The notes under the pieces are model-generated. The model was not told the origin of the DNA. It was given only the letters and a program-made list of their open reading frames with translations, and did no database searches. The translations under genes and the position numbers were made by a program. A stretch of 64,000 bases of DNA from Paragorgia papillata (Eukaryota; Cnidaria; Anthozoa; Scleralcyonacea; Coralliidae). The stretch lies in assembly GCA_035771165.1 (NCBI GenBank), contig JAWNZC010000351.1:9569501-9633500 (forward strand), read 5' to 3'. The number at the start of each line of letters is the position of its first letter. The stretch's first letter is position 1. Positions 9,841 through 21,794 of this stretch are shown here, piece after piece.

Positions 9841-10297
9841 TCAAACGGTTATGGGAACCTTAGAAGAACCGTTCGCACTCTGTTTGTACGCCGTTCAAAC
9901 GCAAATTCGATCGATACGGTGCGTTTTCCCATGGAGATCACATTTTATTCTGTACCATTGTTTGCTTTTCAATGGTGTTCTTCTCGGTGAGTACTTTTCA
10001 TTTGTAAGTTCTGTCGTTCATATAAACTTCGCCAGTTTTCTTGGTTGTTGCTCTACATTTTTGACTAAAACTTTGCATGTTACTTCTCTCTAAAGGCTAT
10101 CAATTATTGACTTTTGCATTGTTGTGAAACATGGATAAATATAGAACGTAATTGTGTGAAGACTTGTAACTCAAAAATAAATAATATAAGGGAATTCAAA
10201 AGATAAGTGGTTATAGACATTGCCCTGGAAAACTACATATAAGGTGGTCATATATCCTTCCCATCATAGACAGCTGGCGAGTATCCGTTTTTCTTTT

Positions 10298-12486
10298 CTA
10301 ATGCCCAAGGTGGTTGATTGGGTTCTGTATCCGGAGATGACTTATCAGGCCAATCCGGGCACGGAAGTACCTCCCGCATGTTGGGCACATGTGTTCGGTT
10401 GTTGCTGATGAGGTGCTTGTTGTTCTCGTCTTACGGACCTCACGTTTCCTCGTAGATTCCGACAAGCGTGTGACTTAGCTTCCCTGAAGCCTTTATTAGT
10501 AGCAGTACGCCAGGAAGGACGGTCTCGTGCTAAGCTTTCCAACGAGTCTGTGCATATATTCCGAGTTTTTTCAGAGACACCTTTAGACTGTCTTTGAACG
10601 GCTTCCGCTGACCTTGTGGATCGTTTTCCAGATGACAGTTCACCATATAAGAGTAGTTTTGGAAGTCGTCCATCTGGCATGCGACAGACGTAGCCCGCCC
10701 ATGCAACGAACTTGGGACCGCTGCAGAATGGTGTAGATGGATGGGGGGTTTGCCCGTGACAGTACTTCTGTGTCTGCTACTTTATGTTCAGCAGTCTGCG
10801 GAGGCAGGTCATGTGGAAATGGTTGAGTTTTTTGGCGTGTCTGGCATATACAGTACATGTCTCACAAGCATACAGCAGGTGGTGACAACTGCCTTGTAAA
10901 CATGCAGCTTGCTTGCAAATCGAATGCCTCTACTCTCCCAGACGTTGCGACGGAGTCTTCCATAGGCATCGCTAGCCTTTGCTATTCTGCTGTTAATCTC
11001 GTCATCTACGTGCACTGCATGGCAGAGAACAGCATACTGAACAGCGTTGGAGCTAGAACGCAGCCTTGTTTGATGCCGTTGCTCACTGGAAAGTCGGGAA
11101 ATGCCTCACCATTGTCAAGGACACGGGCCATCATGTCGTTGTGAAATTGAAGGATAATGGTGATAAATCGATCGAGAGATTCAAACTTGGCAATGATTCT
11201 CCACGGCTGACAGTGCCGAACGCCTTTGTTAGGTCGACAAATATAGTGTACAGGTCCTGGTAATGTTCTTGACATTTCGCTTGGAGTTGACGGGCAGCAA
11301 ACACCATGTTAACTCTACCTCGACCGGCACGAAAACCGCGTTGACTTTCTGGTAGAAGACCATATTCCAGGTGCAAGATCACACGATTGAGGAGCAATCT
11401 AGCGAGTATCTCTCCAGCAATGATGAGGAGAGATATTCCTCTGTGGTTGTCACAACTCTGCCTATTTCCTTTCCGCTTGTATAGGTGTACGATGGAAGCA
11501 TCCTTGAATTACAGTGGTAGTAAACCCTTATCTCAGAAGGACGAGAACAGTTCGTGTAGCTTCTGTGTCAGTGTAGGTCCGCCAGCCTTGTACATTTCTG
11601 CAGGTATGGCATCTTACAAGAGAGCTGTCTGATGGCTTTTTCCACTTCAGGGATGGTGGGTGTGTTATCAAGAGCGTCATGTGTCTTTACATGGGGAAGG
11701 CGAGCTATGGCTTTATCGTTGATGGAAGAAGGACGGTTGAGAACTGAGTTGAAATGCTCGGCCCACCTGTCCAGGATCTTGGCACACCCAGTGATCAAGG
11801 TAGATTTGTCTGGACAGTCTGGCGGATGCTTCTAAATGATGCTTTTTTGGAGATTGAGTTGAGATCCTGTTGGTGAGCGAGGTAAAGCTTGTCTTTTTCT
11901 GAGAGTAGGTCGTGTATTTGGTCGCCGTTCTCGTCGAACCAATCCTGGTGTTTCCTTGTAGTGGGACCGAGGATTTCTAGTGAGGTAGAGTGAACTGTAT
12001 CCTTGAAGGCTGTCCAGTCATCCTCAACATTTGTGTGGCCGAACTGCAAGTCCCCCAGTTTGTTGTTGAGGTTATTGGTAAGGAGGTTGGTGTTCCCATC
12101 TACTTTCAGAACTTGTCTTTGACATCATCTGGGTTGGCCACCGTAGGGGCGTAAGTGCTCACCAGTGTAGCTTGTTGGTTCTTCCCCACGGGTAGTTGCA
12201 TTGTCATGAGGCGATCATTGATACTTTTGGGTAGGCTGGTCAGACCGCGTATCAGTTTGGTTTTGATGGCAAATCCAACTCCTGATTTTCGGCGCTCATC
12301 GACACTGCGTCCACTCCAGAAGAAAGTGTAGCCGCCTTTGTCCTCTGTAAGTTGTCCTTCCTCTGCTAGACGAGTTTCTGATAGGGCTGCAATGTTCACA
12401 TTGTAGCGACCTAACTCCCACGCTGCCTTGGGGTTGTCTAGGAGGGTCCGCACGTTCCATGTTCCGGGGGTGAGCAAAGTCACCTT
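10298..12486 (-). pseudogene. Decayed LINE ORF: AP endonuclease, reverse transcriptase, C-terminal zinc finger
   Basis: Read on the minus strand from 12483 the pieces come in the expected LINE order. The AP-endonuclease start (GTWNVRTLL, ALSETRLAEEG) is at 12483-12106. The linker (TRKHQDWFDENG) is at 12049-11795. The RT fingers (LLPESQRGFR, VDLTKAFGTV) are at 11397-11200, and RT motif QGCVLAPTLFS is at about 11060. The thumb/connection (INSRIAKASDAYGRL) begins at 11000. A closing C2H2 finger (CPTCGRYFRARIGL) ends in TAG at 10298. Frameshifts separate nearly every block. The stretch that should carry the catalytic FADD is missing at about 11015, where the palm sequence jumps directly to the thumb. 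It resembles the widespread animal LINE family often mis-annotated as 'craniofacial development protein 2-like'; the clade is not certain. It cannot be active. Confidence 0.85.
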
Positions 12487-13430
12487 TTTACGTTTTGTTT
12501 TATTACGACGACAGAAACGGGATCCCTGCCAGTCACGGTAAACTAGCCCGGGTGTGTTGAAGCAGGCAATGTTTAGGGCACCTTTTCTAGCCCCTTCCTC
12601 AGGCTACGGAGGTGAGCAGTGAGTTCGTAAAGAGGGCTGCATGCTCAGTCACTCAGGGTATGGCGGGTTCCACTGCTGCTTCGGTCAATGGAAGACTACC
12701 AATGTCCTGAGCCGTCTATGTGCAGGTTCGCGGCTCCAGCAGCCAGTGTATCCACACCTACTACGTTCTCCCTCCTCCATCGCCACATGACTTGGGGTTG
12801 AAGTTTCAACTACTGCTTTGAAGTCATGACTTGCGCGTGATTTTGTTTAAAGTGAGGAGAACTTGCGCAGCATCATCCAACTCTCTCTTCCAGAGACATC
12901 TGGATCCAGTGGCAAGGCATAGTCGAGACGGCTGGAGATGCATCCGGATACAGGAGTTGCTGGAGACTTGCCAAGGTTGGAACAAGAAACCGCCTACGGG
13001 ACACCATTCCGATATTTCTGTCGGGGTTGTTTCGCTTAGCTTTTTACTATCCCTAGTTACCCACAAGAAAGTGGGACTCTTTCACCCATAGCTGGGGAAG
13101 CACTACTTTATCCACAATTCGTGGAACCACCACTATATTGGTTGTAGGCCAAGGCTGAAGAGCCCCATCTGCCCTGGTTTTAAATCAGAGTTTCCCTCTC
13201 CTAGGTAAACTATCATCCAAGGTTGTCGAGCTATACCTACCCAAAGCATCCAGTTTTAAGGCGCCGGACACTCGCCTTTCGCCCCTTCTCCTGTCACTTC
13301 CAAACAGGAAGGCCAGGAGCTGGACTTGGTTGTCAGAGGCTTTATTTGACGCATGCCTTTTGGGCATTTCCCAACCGAGAGCGTTTATCCTCTACAGTCA
13401 CCCCGGCGATAACAACCTTATGACGGAATA
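12487..13430 (-). mobile_element. Probable 5' untranslated region of the same LINE
   Basis: GC-richer than the flanks and without a long frame. It sits directly upstream of the LINE endonuclease start and includes a stretch (about 12500-12620) continuous with the coding remnant. The composition drops back to AT-rich at about 13430. That it belongs to the LINE is an inference from position and base composition. Confidence 0.45.
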
Positions 13431-14053
13431 AAGCGTTGGTGGTTGCCAAAGCAATTTCGCAACTTATTTACCATGTGTTGTTCCCTTTTTACTAGCACCG
13501 AAATTCTCAACCGCGCAAGTTTTGTGCCAGTTAATCCCAAAGCTAACAGAATTTATTTCGCATTGCTTTTCAACTCCCACGTAAGTAAACTCTGCGCATG
13601 GCAAGATGAGCACCTTCACTGGGTTCAGGGAATTTTTTGAGTTGAGTTATTTTTTACGCGAATTTTGAGCAAATCAACTTACTTAACGCCAAAAATGTTT
13701 TGACACATTGGCTATACTTAATGTTTTCGATGTGCTCTCGTTAAATTTATCTTTATTTATTATTTAGGTTATCGACTCGTCTACCATAAAAACAATCAAC
13801 TTTCTTACTCTACTGCTTCACTTGTTTCTCCGTGGATTGACGTTTCTTCATATGGGAACCATTATGGCGTTTGTATGAAGTTCGCTTATCGTTTGCTGGG
13901 CAATTTTTCCGTATTAAGATTGTCAATTCGGGCAAGAAATATGACGGTAGAGGTATTGTGGAAAGTGAAGAATCAGGAAGAAAGTTCACTGTGGAAAAAT
14001 GGACAAGTTTTTCTCGGTTTTCTCGGAGTTGAAAAGAGGGTAAGATAGCAATC
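13431..14053. other. Intergenic, nothing recognised
   Basis: No convincing coding sequence or repeat was seen in either strand. Confidence 0.4.
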
Positions 14054-14055
14054 TA

Positions 14056-14220
14056 CAATCTTGGACAAAACCTATTGTTAGTGTAACAATCATCCACACT
14101 TGAATTAGATATTTTTACCACTTTAGCAAGAAAAATCCCCCGCCCCCTGTGCAATGTTGTTCCTAATTGCAAGAAACCACTTTTGGTTCACTTTTCTGTG
14201 TAGAAATCAACATTGAAAGT

Positions 14221-14251
<31 letters not shown>

Positions 14252-14335
14252 GGGGGGATAAACAGAAAACACTACACTTAACAAGACTGATGCGATTTTT
14301 TTTGTTAAGTGTAACAACCGTTTTGTCCAAGGTTG
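14056..14335. mobile_element. MITE with CAATCTTGGACAAAA terminal inverted repeats and TA duplication
   Basis: Left end CAATCTTGGACAAAACC (from 14056) mirrors right end TTTTGTCCAAGGTTG (to 14335), with TA on each side (14054-14055, 14336-14337). The interior contains GTGTGT followed by a run of more than 20 G. A related MITE lies at 20295-20557. TA duplication and size fit a Tc1/mariner-type non-autonomous element. Confidence 0.65.
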
Positions 14336-14714
14336 TAGGTAAAAGACATAAATTTAACAAACGTTTCTGGTTGCTTGGACTTTGACAAAAAATTTACTTA
14401 CTTGATAAAAATATTGGTGGGCAATAATTAAGAGAAGATATTTCTCTTTTATTCAGAGCCAAGATATATCTCTGCAAAAGAATTTAACTCTAGCTTTATT
14501 GTCAATCCCTTTAAATATCGGACGATATCGTCGGATGTGTTAATCCGATATAGCTTTTGAAATATTTAACCAATTTTATTCCCCTTGGGCTTAAAATGGT
14601 CGTCATAATCCCCTCTTTACAATGATGCCTTATTATGCCTAGTACATCAAGTATTATAGACCCGAAGTTGATAAATTCAAGATGGCGGAAATCTGCGAGG
14701 CCGCGGCGAAAATA

Positions 14715-15078
14715 GGGACCTTAAGTAAGCACAACGCGAACGTCACGACGACGACCCGAGTACAATAGTATTTTTCAACAAAAACAAAGCGTTGAATAAT
14801 TTGCAGTCCCAAGAGTAATCCCAACACCATCCTCGTTGCACATACAACGTCAACTGAAGCGTTTTCCCGTTTTCAAGACGACGACGTGGCAAGGAACAGC
14901 AAAAGTTGTTAGTTTACTTAGGCGTTTATCTATTTTACATCACTTTGTCGAAGCCATATGGCTGATTTTTAAGGTCTTACAAAATACATAAAACATACAA
15001 TATACGATGTCTTTATCCATAATTCTTTTAAATGTAGTAACTTAATTACCGTCGTCGTCCTAGCTTGCTTAAGGTCCC
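14715..15078. mobile_element. MITE with GGGACCTTAAG terminal inverted repeats
   Basis: Left end GGGACCTTAAGTAAGC and right end GCTTGCTTAAGGTCCC are inverted, both followed inward by CGACGACG-type runs, and both flanked by TA. The length is 364 bp and there is no coding capacity. TA flanks suggest a Tc1/mariner-type mobiliser, but no autonomous partner is seen. Confidence 0.7.
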
Positions 15079-17989
15079 TAATGTCGCGTTCTTTCAAGAC
15101 TAAAATATGCAAATGAGTGCAAATACCACCTAAGGTACGTTTAAGCGTTTGTTACGTTGCGTTTCATTTTATTAACACAAAGTGTGTTGGTAAAATAATT
15201 TATTGTCTAAATACTTACCTTTTTGTTATAGATTATCATAATACTTTTTATAATAATTAGCATAAATTAACATAATTTGCAAAATGGGTTATCTGGCAAA
15301 CCCAACAACCTACAATTTGAATAGTAGAGGTAAAGAGGATTAAAATGATGTATTGTTGTATTATTTTTGTGGTATAATGCCATGTTAATTCACAAACTGG
15401 TGAGAGCAGGTCGGCGGACCTGGTTTTAAGTGGAATGAGAGTATAGATTTGTCTTTACAACAATAGTTATTCTTTACTTCGTTAGATCGGAGTGTAGAAA
15501 CGTTAGGTCATGAACCGTTACTTTTTAAGTTACGCGTTTAAGAAGTTTTAAAGCCAGAGTAACGTAAACTATGTCGAAGTTTTTCGTTTTATTAAATAGA
15601 CGGTCTTGCGTGGACTCCTGGTTGTTATAAAAAAAACTACGGAGAGAATGCGTAAGTTCTGGCAGTGTAGCTCAGCCAAAGAGCTTATTGGCTTTAAGCT
15701 GGTTTCCATATAACCGTCGACAATAGCCGTTGGTTACCAGCGATCAAGAGCAATTGACGATGATCTTTTGAAACACCTTTTAGCTACCCAACGATTGTGA
15801 GCAATTATAAACAATCACGAGCGATATGATTCGGAAGTACAATCGCGTGATCGAGCAATCAAACGGTAGTCAGTTGAAAAAGGAATAATATATGAGTATC
15901 TATCAAACAGGCAAAGCACATCAAAGAGTGTGCGATAGAGTCTTTGCCATTGTCTTTCTTGAAAATTTTTTCTCTCAAAAAGCCATGCTTTCTTGGCTTA
16001 TTGTACTGGTTGAGCTATCTTTTTTAAGATATAGAAAAAGTAACTTTAAATGCAGCAACAATTCCTCGTCAGTAAGCGTGCTTGTGTGAGTTACCGATGC
16101 GCGTACGTCATATAGATCTTGACTCGTTCAGTGACCATTTTGACCATTGGTTCAAGTTTTGATACAACGTCTGCTGACGGTAACACATCGGGTTAATAAT
16201 AGAGGGTTACTTGTTTTAATATTAATTAACTAGATTTCCTCTCTTTTTAAATGTTAAACTTTGTAAATTGACAAAAAATATTCTTTGGTTTCAGAAGGCA
16301 TAATTTTGCCAGTTATTATCGCGACCGCAATTCCTGCTCTGTAAAATTGGTGCACAAACTTAGAACAACAACCACTAAACCAGTTACGAACACCACCAGG
16401 GTAACATGATCCGATGCCGCTCTTCGAAAATTGTTTGTATAGTTCAGTAAACTTCCATTCAGTAGATTCCAGGTTCTTCCTTTGACGAAATGAGTAATGA
16501 TACTTCGTAGAAAAGAACAACTTAAAAATCTTGCCTTTCGTAAAATATATACACCGACAACTAGGGTTCGATTAAACGTTTCAAAACATCAAACGATAAT
16601 AATATTGGTTCGACTGTATGCCAAACCAACCTACAGAAGAAGAATCCTAATGCACTTACGTGTGACGTCTTCGACTTTTTTTTATAAGATCTCAGTCATC
16701 GAAAAGGGGTTGAAGTATAATTTTTGCTATTAGACGTGAACGAATTTTAAAACATCATTTATTATTTTCTTAAAATTCGGACCACTTTCAGGAACTTGTT
16801 AAAAAGACAATAAAACAAAAATAAAAATAACAAAAATACGTTTTAGAAAAACGGTTTAATTTACAAACGTTTTGTGATATCTTTAGTGTGATAAATATTT
16901 ACACGATTTCGACTAATATACTAAACTGTCACAAACATTAGATATGATGAAATGAGTAAAGGACGCCGGGGTGTGTAGGCAAATGGAAAAAATAAGAACA
17001 GTGACGGAAATTAAAATAGTGTTAAAGGGAAATATCGAATACTGTTATTGAGAGAAGGGTTGACTTGCGAGATAAATGAAGTTTCCTTGATGAGAACATC
17101 AAGTTGAGATTTCCCGAAGCTAAAATACTAAAATCAGAAATATGGGATGGTCATTATTCCTAGCATGAGCCAATTGACAACTGAAAGCTGGAAAAAAAAA
17201 GAAAGTGTTTTCCCTGTGAGGGCCAAAATACTTTTAAGCTCTACTAACATTCGTTTCAATTTATACTATGTCATAAATTGTTGTTAATGAGATATGTTAA
17301 GAAAACTAATCCACTTATAATCGAACGACTCATGGGGGTGTCACTGTGGTCGCTATACAAATGTTGCGGGTCGAGCAAACGCGCCGAAAAAAACAAACAA
17401 ACCAAAAAATCCATTTGGAATCAATGATAAGTAATTATATATATGAGTAATACTCTGGATGAAAGCCGCATCTCAGGTAAACAAATTTATGTTCGTTGCG
17501 TTTGCGTTCGACCAATGAACAACAAACATAACCTTTATCAAAGAAGATAAGCAACCAAAGGTCGAAATTGACCAACAGTTAAGCATGTAAAAACCTCGTG
17601 CTAAAGGTTCTAACCCAATGAAAACTAACAAATCTACAGATATCTTTCACGTGCATTAATACAATGACCTACTCTTTCTGTACCAAATAACCAGTACCGG
17701 AGCATAGATCTCTCATTCTCTCTTGTGCCGTCAATCTGTAAAGATCGACGACAAACTGTAAGCGAGTTCGAGCAAGTCAGTTGACTTGGTATACTGAAAC
17801 GAGAAAAAACCACCCACCTCCCATGTACATCACGAAAATGTCAGAGAACGATATGTAATTGTAATTATAATTGTATTAATGAATATAATAACTGAATAAA
17901 ACTGGGCAGGGAAGTGCTGTCTGTCGGACAAGCCTTCACCACGTGAAGCCTAATAGCGGGTCGCCTGGTCGGCTAGTACTTTTCCTGAC
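15079..17989. other. Intergenic AT-rich sequence
   Basis: No gene recognised. 15480-15560 shares a short block (GTCATGAA..GTTACTTTTTAAG) with 44755-44820, so both are probably pieces of one dispersed repeat. 15690-15870 has several GATCG/CGATC-type palindromic words and may be a MITE remnant. Open frames at 15892-16089 and 16254-16520 show no motif. Confidence 0.4.
17986..17989. repeat. 4-bp target duplication of the Gmr1-like gypsy element
   Basis: TGAC precedes the 5' LTR here and follows the 3' LTR at 24342-24345. A 4-bp duplication is normal for Ty3/gypsy integrases. Confidence 0.7.
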
Positions 17990-18519
17990 TGTTACGGATA
18001 TGCCTATCCTAAGACAGTTAATTAACTAGACGTTATTTGATCACTGAACTACTTAATAAGTACTTGTAACCAATTAGTAATACTTATGACTTGGCATGAG
18101 TCAGCTATGATGTCATTTAGTAATTACGTAAATATATTATATATAGAATGAAGTATGTTACTATAATTATATACTCTAGAAACTGTATAAGCAGCCATCG
18201 AACATATATCAGGCATGCATATGTATGAGAGTGAGCTATATGTATCAAAGTGGTTACGAAGTCAGTCCTGGAGTTCCTGCCGTTGGTTTTATTATTCCTT
18301 CCATTTCAAGTCCATACGGATTGTTAACCTGTGCCGGAATCTCCTATTGACTGTTTCGTTGTGTGCAGACGACAGATAAGTTTCTGAACTTTACTTTAGT
18401 TTTAATCTTTATAAGACATTTTCAATATCTGTTCTAAGTTTCTTGTTAATTAAATAAATAATTGTAAAAACCAAACAGCTGAGGTTACACTTTTTGTTGC
18501 GTATAGCGGTCACGTAACA
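17990..18519 (+). repeat. 5' LTR of the Gmr1-like element
   Basis: Begins TGTTACGGATATGCC and ends GCGGTCACGTAACA. A TATA-type box (TGTATAAG, degraded from TATATAAG in the other copies) lies near 18184, and an AATAAA polyadenylation signal at 18453-18458. The 3' copy is 23812-24341 and a solo copy is 53105-53631. Confidence 0.92.
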
Positions 18520-18521
18520 AT

Positions 18522-18539
18522 TGGGGGCTCAGGCGGGAA
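18522..18539 (+). other. Primer-binding site, tRNA-Pro type
   Basis: TGGGGGCTCAGGCGGGAA starts two bases after the LTR. The first nine bases equal the tRNA-Pro 3'-end complement, and 14 of 18 fit overall. Confidence 0.65.
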
Positions 18540-18540
18540 C

Positions 18541-18607
18541 GTATACGTTAGTGTCTCGGGAAGTATACGTTAGTGTCTCGGGAAAGTGTACGTTAGTGTC
18601 CGGGGAA
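18541..18607 (+). repeat. Three tandem copies of a 22-24-bp leader repeat
   Basis: TACGTTAGTGTCTCGGGAA-like units repeat three times between the primer site and gag, the third with small changes. Its position fits the untranslated leader where packaging or translation signals would lie. Confidence 0.75.
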
Positions 18608-18696
18608 TTTCATTCAAATCAAAGTTCGGTAACTTTTGATATTTTTTTTATTCGGAGGTAAATTTCGAATTTGTGCGAGCTCAGCTATTTGATAAA

Positions 18697-20290
18697 ATGT
18701 CAGAATTTAAACCTGAGCAGTTTATGTTAGAGCCCGATCAAGAGGTTTTTAATAAATTGAGGAAGGATGACCTGATCTCATTAGGTAATCATTTAAGTAT
18801 AGAGGTAAAAAGTTCTATGGTAAAGAAGGACATGCAAAAGACAATTATGGAACACTTAGTTAAATCTGAATAATTTGAGGAAAGTGTTTTAAATTTGTAT
18901 AAGGATCCCGATGCAAATCCAGAAATAGAAATAGAAAGAATGAAATTTGCAATGGAAGCAGAAAGAATGAAATTGGAATTAAAGAAATTAGAAATGGAGA
19001 GAGATAGAGAAAGAGAAAGAGAAGATAGAGAAAAGGAAAGAGAAGAGAGATTAGAAAAGCAGAAATTTGAGTTGGAAATGAGAAAAATAGAGTTGCAAGA
19101 AAAATTGGGATCTGTTCATACTGGAACCAAACTAGATTCGAGTTTTGATGTTACTAAGCACATTAGAATGGTTCCACCTTTCCAGGAACGGGATGTCGAT
19201 AAGTATTTTTTACATTTTGAAAAAATAGCTGAAAATCTTAAGTGGCCCAAAGAAAATTGGATCATGTTATTGCAAAGTGTTTTAGTTGGAAAAGCTCGTG
19301 ATATTTACGCACAGCTTTCGTTAGATATAGCTTCGGAATACGATACCGTTAAGGAATTGATTCTTAAGGGGTACGAGTTGGTCCCTGAGGCATATCGTCA
19401 GAAATTTCGAAATTTTGAAAAAACGGGTAGGCAGACCTATTTAGAATTCGCTAGAGAAAAAGAGCAATTGTTTGATCGCTGGTGTGCCTCCGAAAAATCC
19501 GATAAGGAATACGACCAATTGAGACAATTGATTTTGATTGAAGAATTTAAAAGATGCATTCAAAGTGATATATGCGTATTTCTAAATGAACAAAAGACGA
19601 CAACCTTAACAGCTGCCGCGCGTTTGGCCGACGATTTCATTTTAACACATAAGGTTTCATTCACAAGTAAGGCGCCACAGTCTTGGTCTTTTCGAGGCAA
19701 TAATTCTTCGTCATTTGATAGCAAGCGCGTGTTTGGTGCTAAAAACCTGTCAAGGGAATATTCAGACAATTTTAATCCTGACGCTAAAAAGTCCAAACCA
19801 CCCACTGCTAGATTTGAACCACCTTCTCAAGGCAAGCCTTCAAACTCTCCTTTTAACAACATAGTTTGTAGTTATTGTAGAAAGAATGGTCATGTAATAT
19901 CAGATTGCTACAAATTGAAACGGAGACAACAAGAGCAAGGTGAAGTAAAACCCAATGGCTGTACTTCAAAACAGTCCATGCGTGACAATGTGCAAGACAC
20001 ATCTGTCATTAAGCCACTTCCTTCTCTTAACTGTGAGGTTAAGCAATCTTTTGACCCTATTATGGAAGTCTTTCAACCATTTATACATAATGGTTTCATA
20101 TCACTTACAAGTGATCTGTCAAAAACAGTTCCTATTAAAATTTTAAGAGATACTGGGGCTTCCCAATCTCTTTTGTTGGCAAATACTTTACCATTTTCTC
20201 AGGAGTCTTACGTAAGAATGTTTTGATTAGAGGAGTTAATTCTGATACGTTCAGTTCTCAACAATTACACAAAGTCAATTTGTCGTCAGA
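18697..20290 (+). pseudogene. gag-protease of the Gmr1-like element
   Basis: Starts at ATG 18697. The order is an N-terminal SAP-like helical segment, then a TAA at 18871-18873 (frame continues unchanged). A long charged coiled coil of Arg/Glu repeats follows (about 18930-19100). Next is a capsid-type region (about 19150-19640) whose YELVPEAYRQKFR motif is strongly SCAN-like, then one CCHC knuckle (CSYCRKNGHVISDC, about 19867-19910) and the start of an aspartic protease (RDTGAS, about 20146). One base is lost near 20213, which ends the frame at 20226; the correct frame resumes from about 20215. A MITE interrupts the protease at 20295. SCAN domains of vertebrate zinc-finger proteins are thought to derive from Gmr1-like Gag, so this similarity fits the family. 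Confidence 0.85.
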
Positions 20291-20294
20291 CCTA

Positions 20295-20557
20295 CAATCA
20301 TGGCCAAAAACCCTAGGACAGTTCGTAAAAACCACTACGCATTCGAAGTTGCCCCCCTTCCCCCCTTCAATGTTGCCATTCTATTGCTCTTTTTCGTCGT
20401 TATATCACACCAAGTATAAAATGAAACAACATTGATGGAGGGGGGAGGGGAGAGATTGTTAGGTAAGGATTCAAGGCGATATATTATAGTTTTTCTTGTG
20501 TGAGGCTACCAGGCTCTTCATTTGCACTGCTGTCCCAATTATTTATGGCCATGATTG
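20295..20557. mobile_element. MITE inserted in the protease of the Gmr1-like element
   Basis: Inverted ends CAATCATGGCCA (left) and TGGCCATGATTG (right), flanked by TA at 20293-20294 and 20558-20559. Gag-Pol reading resumes immediately outside it, so the insertion boundaries are clear. Its ends resemble those of the MITE at 14056-14335. A stretch of C and then G runs lies inside. Confidence 0.8.
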
Positions 20558-20560
20558 TAG

Positions 20561-21792
20561 TGTCTGGTACCGTTCTATTGGGTATTAAAACGACTTTACC
20601 ATTCGAGGGAATTCATCTACTTCTCGGCAATGACCTTGCAGGCGAGAAGGTAGTCGTTAACCCAATTTTGAGTGATAAACCGTGTGTAAATCAAACTGCA
20701 GATCCTATTGAGCGAGAAATTTCAGATTTATATCCTACATGTGCGGTAACTCGAGCCATGCGTAAGCAGAAGCAATTAGAACATGACGCTAGTGAAGACG
20801 TCATCGATATGTCAGACACCTTTCTTGGCCAAGCTTTCGAAGGCGTTAATTCAACATCTGAATCGTCTCAAGCAACCTTTTCAAAGCCAAATCTTATTAA
20901 TGCACAACAAAATGATCCTGAGATCTCTGTCTTATTTCATAAAGCAGTTGACGAGGCCGAAATTGCGGAGAATCCGGTCTGCTACTTTATTAAAAACGAT
21001 ATTTTAATGAGAAAGTGGAGACCGCCTGATGTTTCGGCAGACGATGAGTGGTGTGTCAGATATCAGATCGTTGTGCCAAAGACCTACCGGTCTGACATAC
21101 TTAGCCTAGCGCATGAAACCCCCCTTTCTGGCCATTTAGGTGTTACCAAAACGTATCTCAAAATTTTGCGTCATTTCTACTGGCCTAATCTTAGACGAGA
21201 TGTAGTGCAATTTTGTAAAACTTGCCACACTTGTCAGGTTGTTGGGAAACCAAATCAGGTGAATCCAAAAGCCCATTTACAGCCAATTCCAGCCTTCGAG
21301 GAGCCGTTTAGTAGAGTAATTGTAGATTGTGTTGGCCCATTACCTAAGACTAAGACAGGCAATCAATATCTGTTGACCATTATGTGCGCTTCTGCAAGGT
21401 TCCCTGAAGCTATACCTTTGAGAAATATTAAGGCAAAAACCATTGTTAAGGCCTTAATTAAATTCTTCACTTTAGTTGGCCTTCCTAAGTCTATTCAATC
21501 GGACCAAGGTTCAAATTTCATGTCTGGAATTTTTCAACAGGTGATGCACGAGTTAGGCATCAAGCAGTATAAATCTACTGCCTATCATCCTGAAAGTCAG
21601 GGTGCTCTCGAAAGGTTTCACCAAACTTTAAAAAACATGATGAGAACCTATTGCCTCGACACACAAAAAGACTGGGATGACGGCATCCATTTACTTGTAT
21701 TCGCTGCTCGAGAGTCAGTTCAAGAATATCTGGGCTTTGGCCCATTTGAGTTAGTTTTCGGACATACGGTTAGAGGACCACTTAAACTCCTA
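20561..21792 (+). CDS. Protease end and integrase of the Gmr1-like element
   Basis: An open frame in which the protease tail (LLGNDLAG) is followed by integrase. The HHCC zinc-binding region (SGHLGVTKTY, CKTCHTC) is at about 21125-21240. The DDE catalytic core has D in VDCVGPLP (about 21325), D in SDQGSNF (about 21500), and E in QGALERFHQ (about 21610). A GPFELVFGH motif follows near 21740. It inserts element cDNA into the host genome. All catalytic residues look intact, but upstream the polyprotein is broken, and an A-rich insert cuts off the C terminus at about 21795. The placement before RT is the diagnostic oddity. Confidence 0.85.
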
Positions 21793-21794
21793 AA

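Noticed and set aside
14167..14385. Short frames over GTGTGT-poly(G)
   Set aside because: They give poly-Gly or poly-Pro, and lie in a MITE with no coding signal.
16254..16520. 88-codon minus-strand frame as a gene
   Set aside because: No motif, no partner exons, overlapped by other chance frames.
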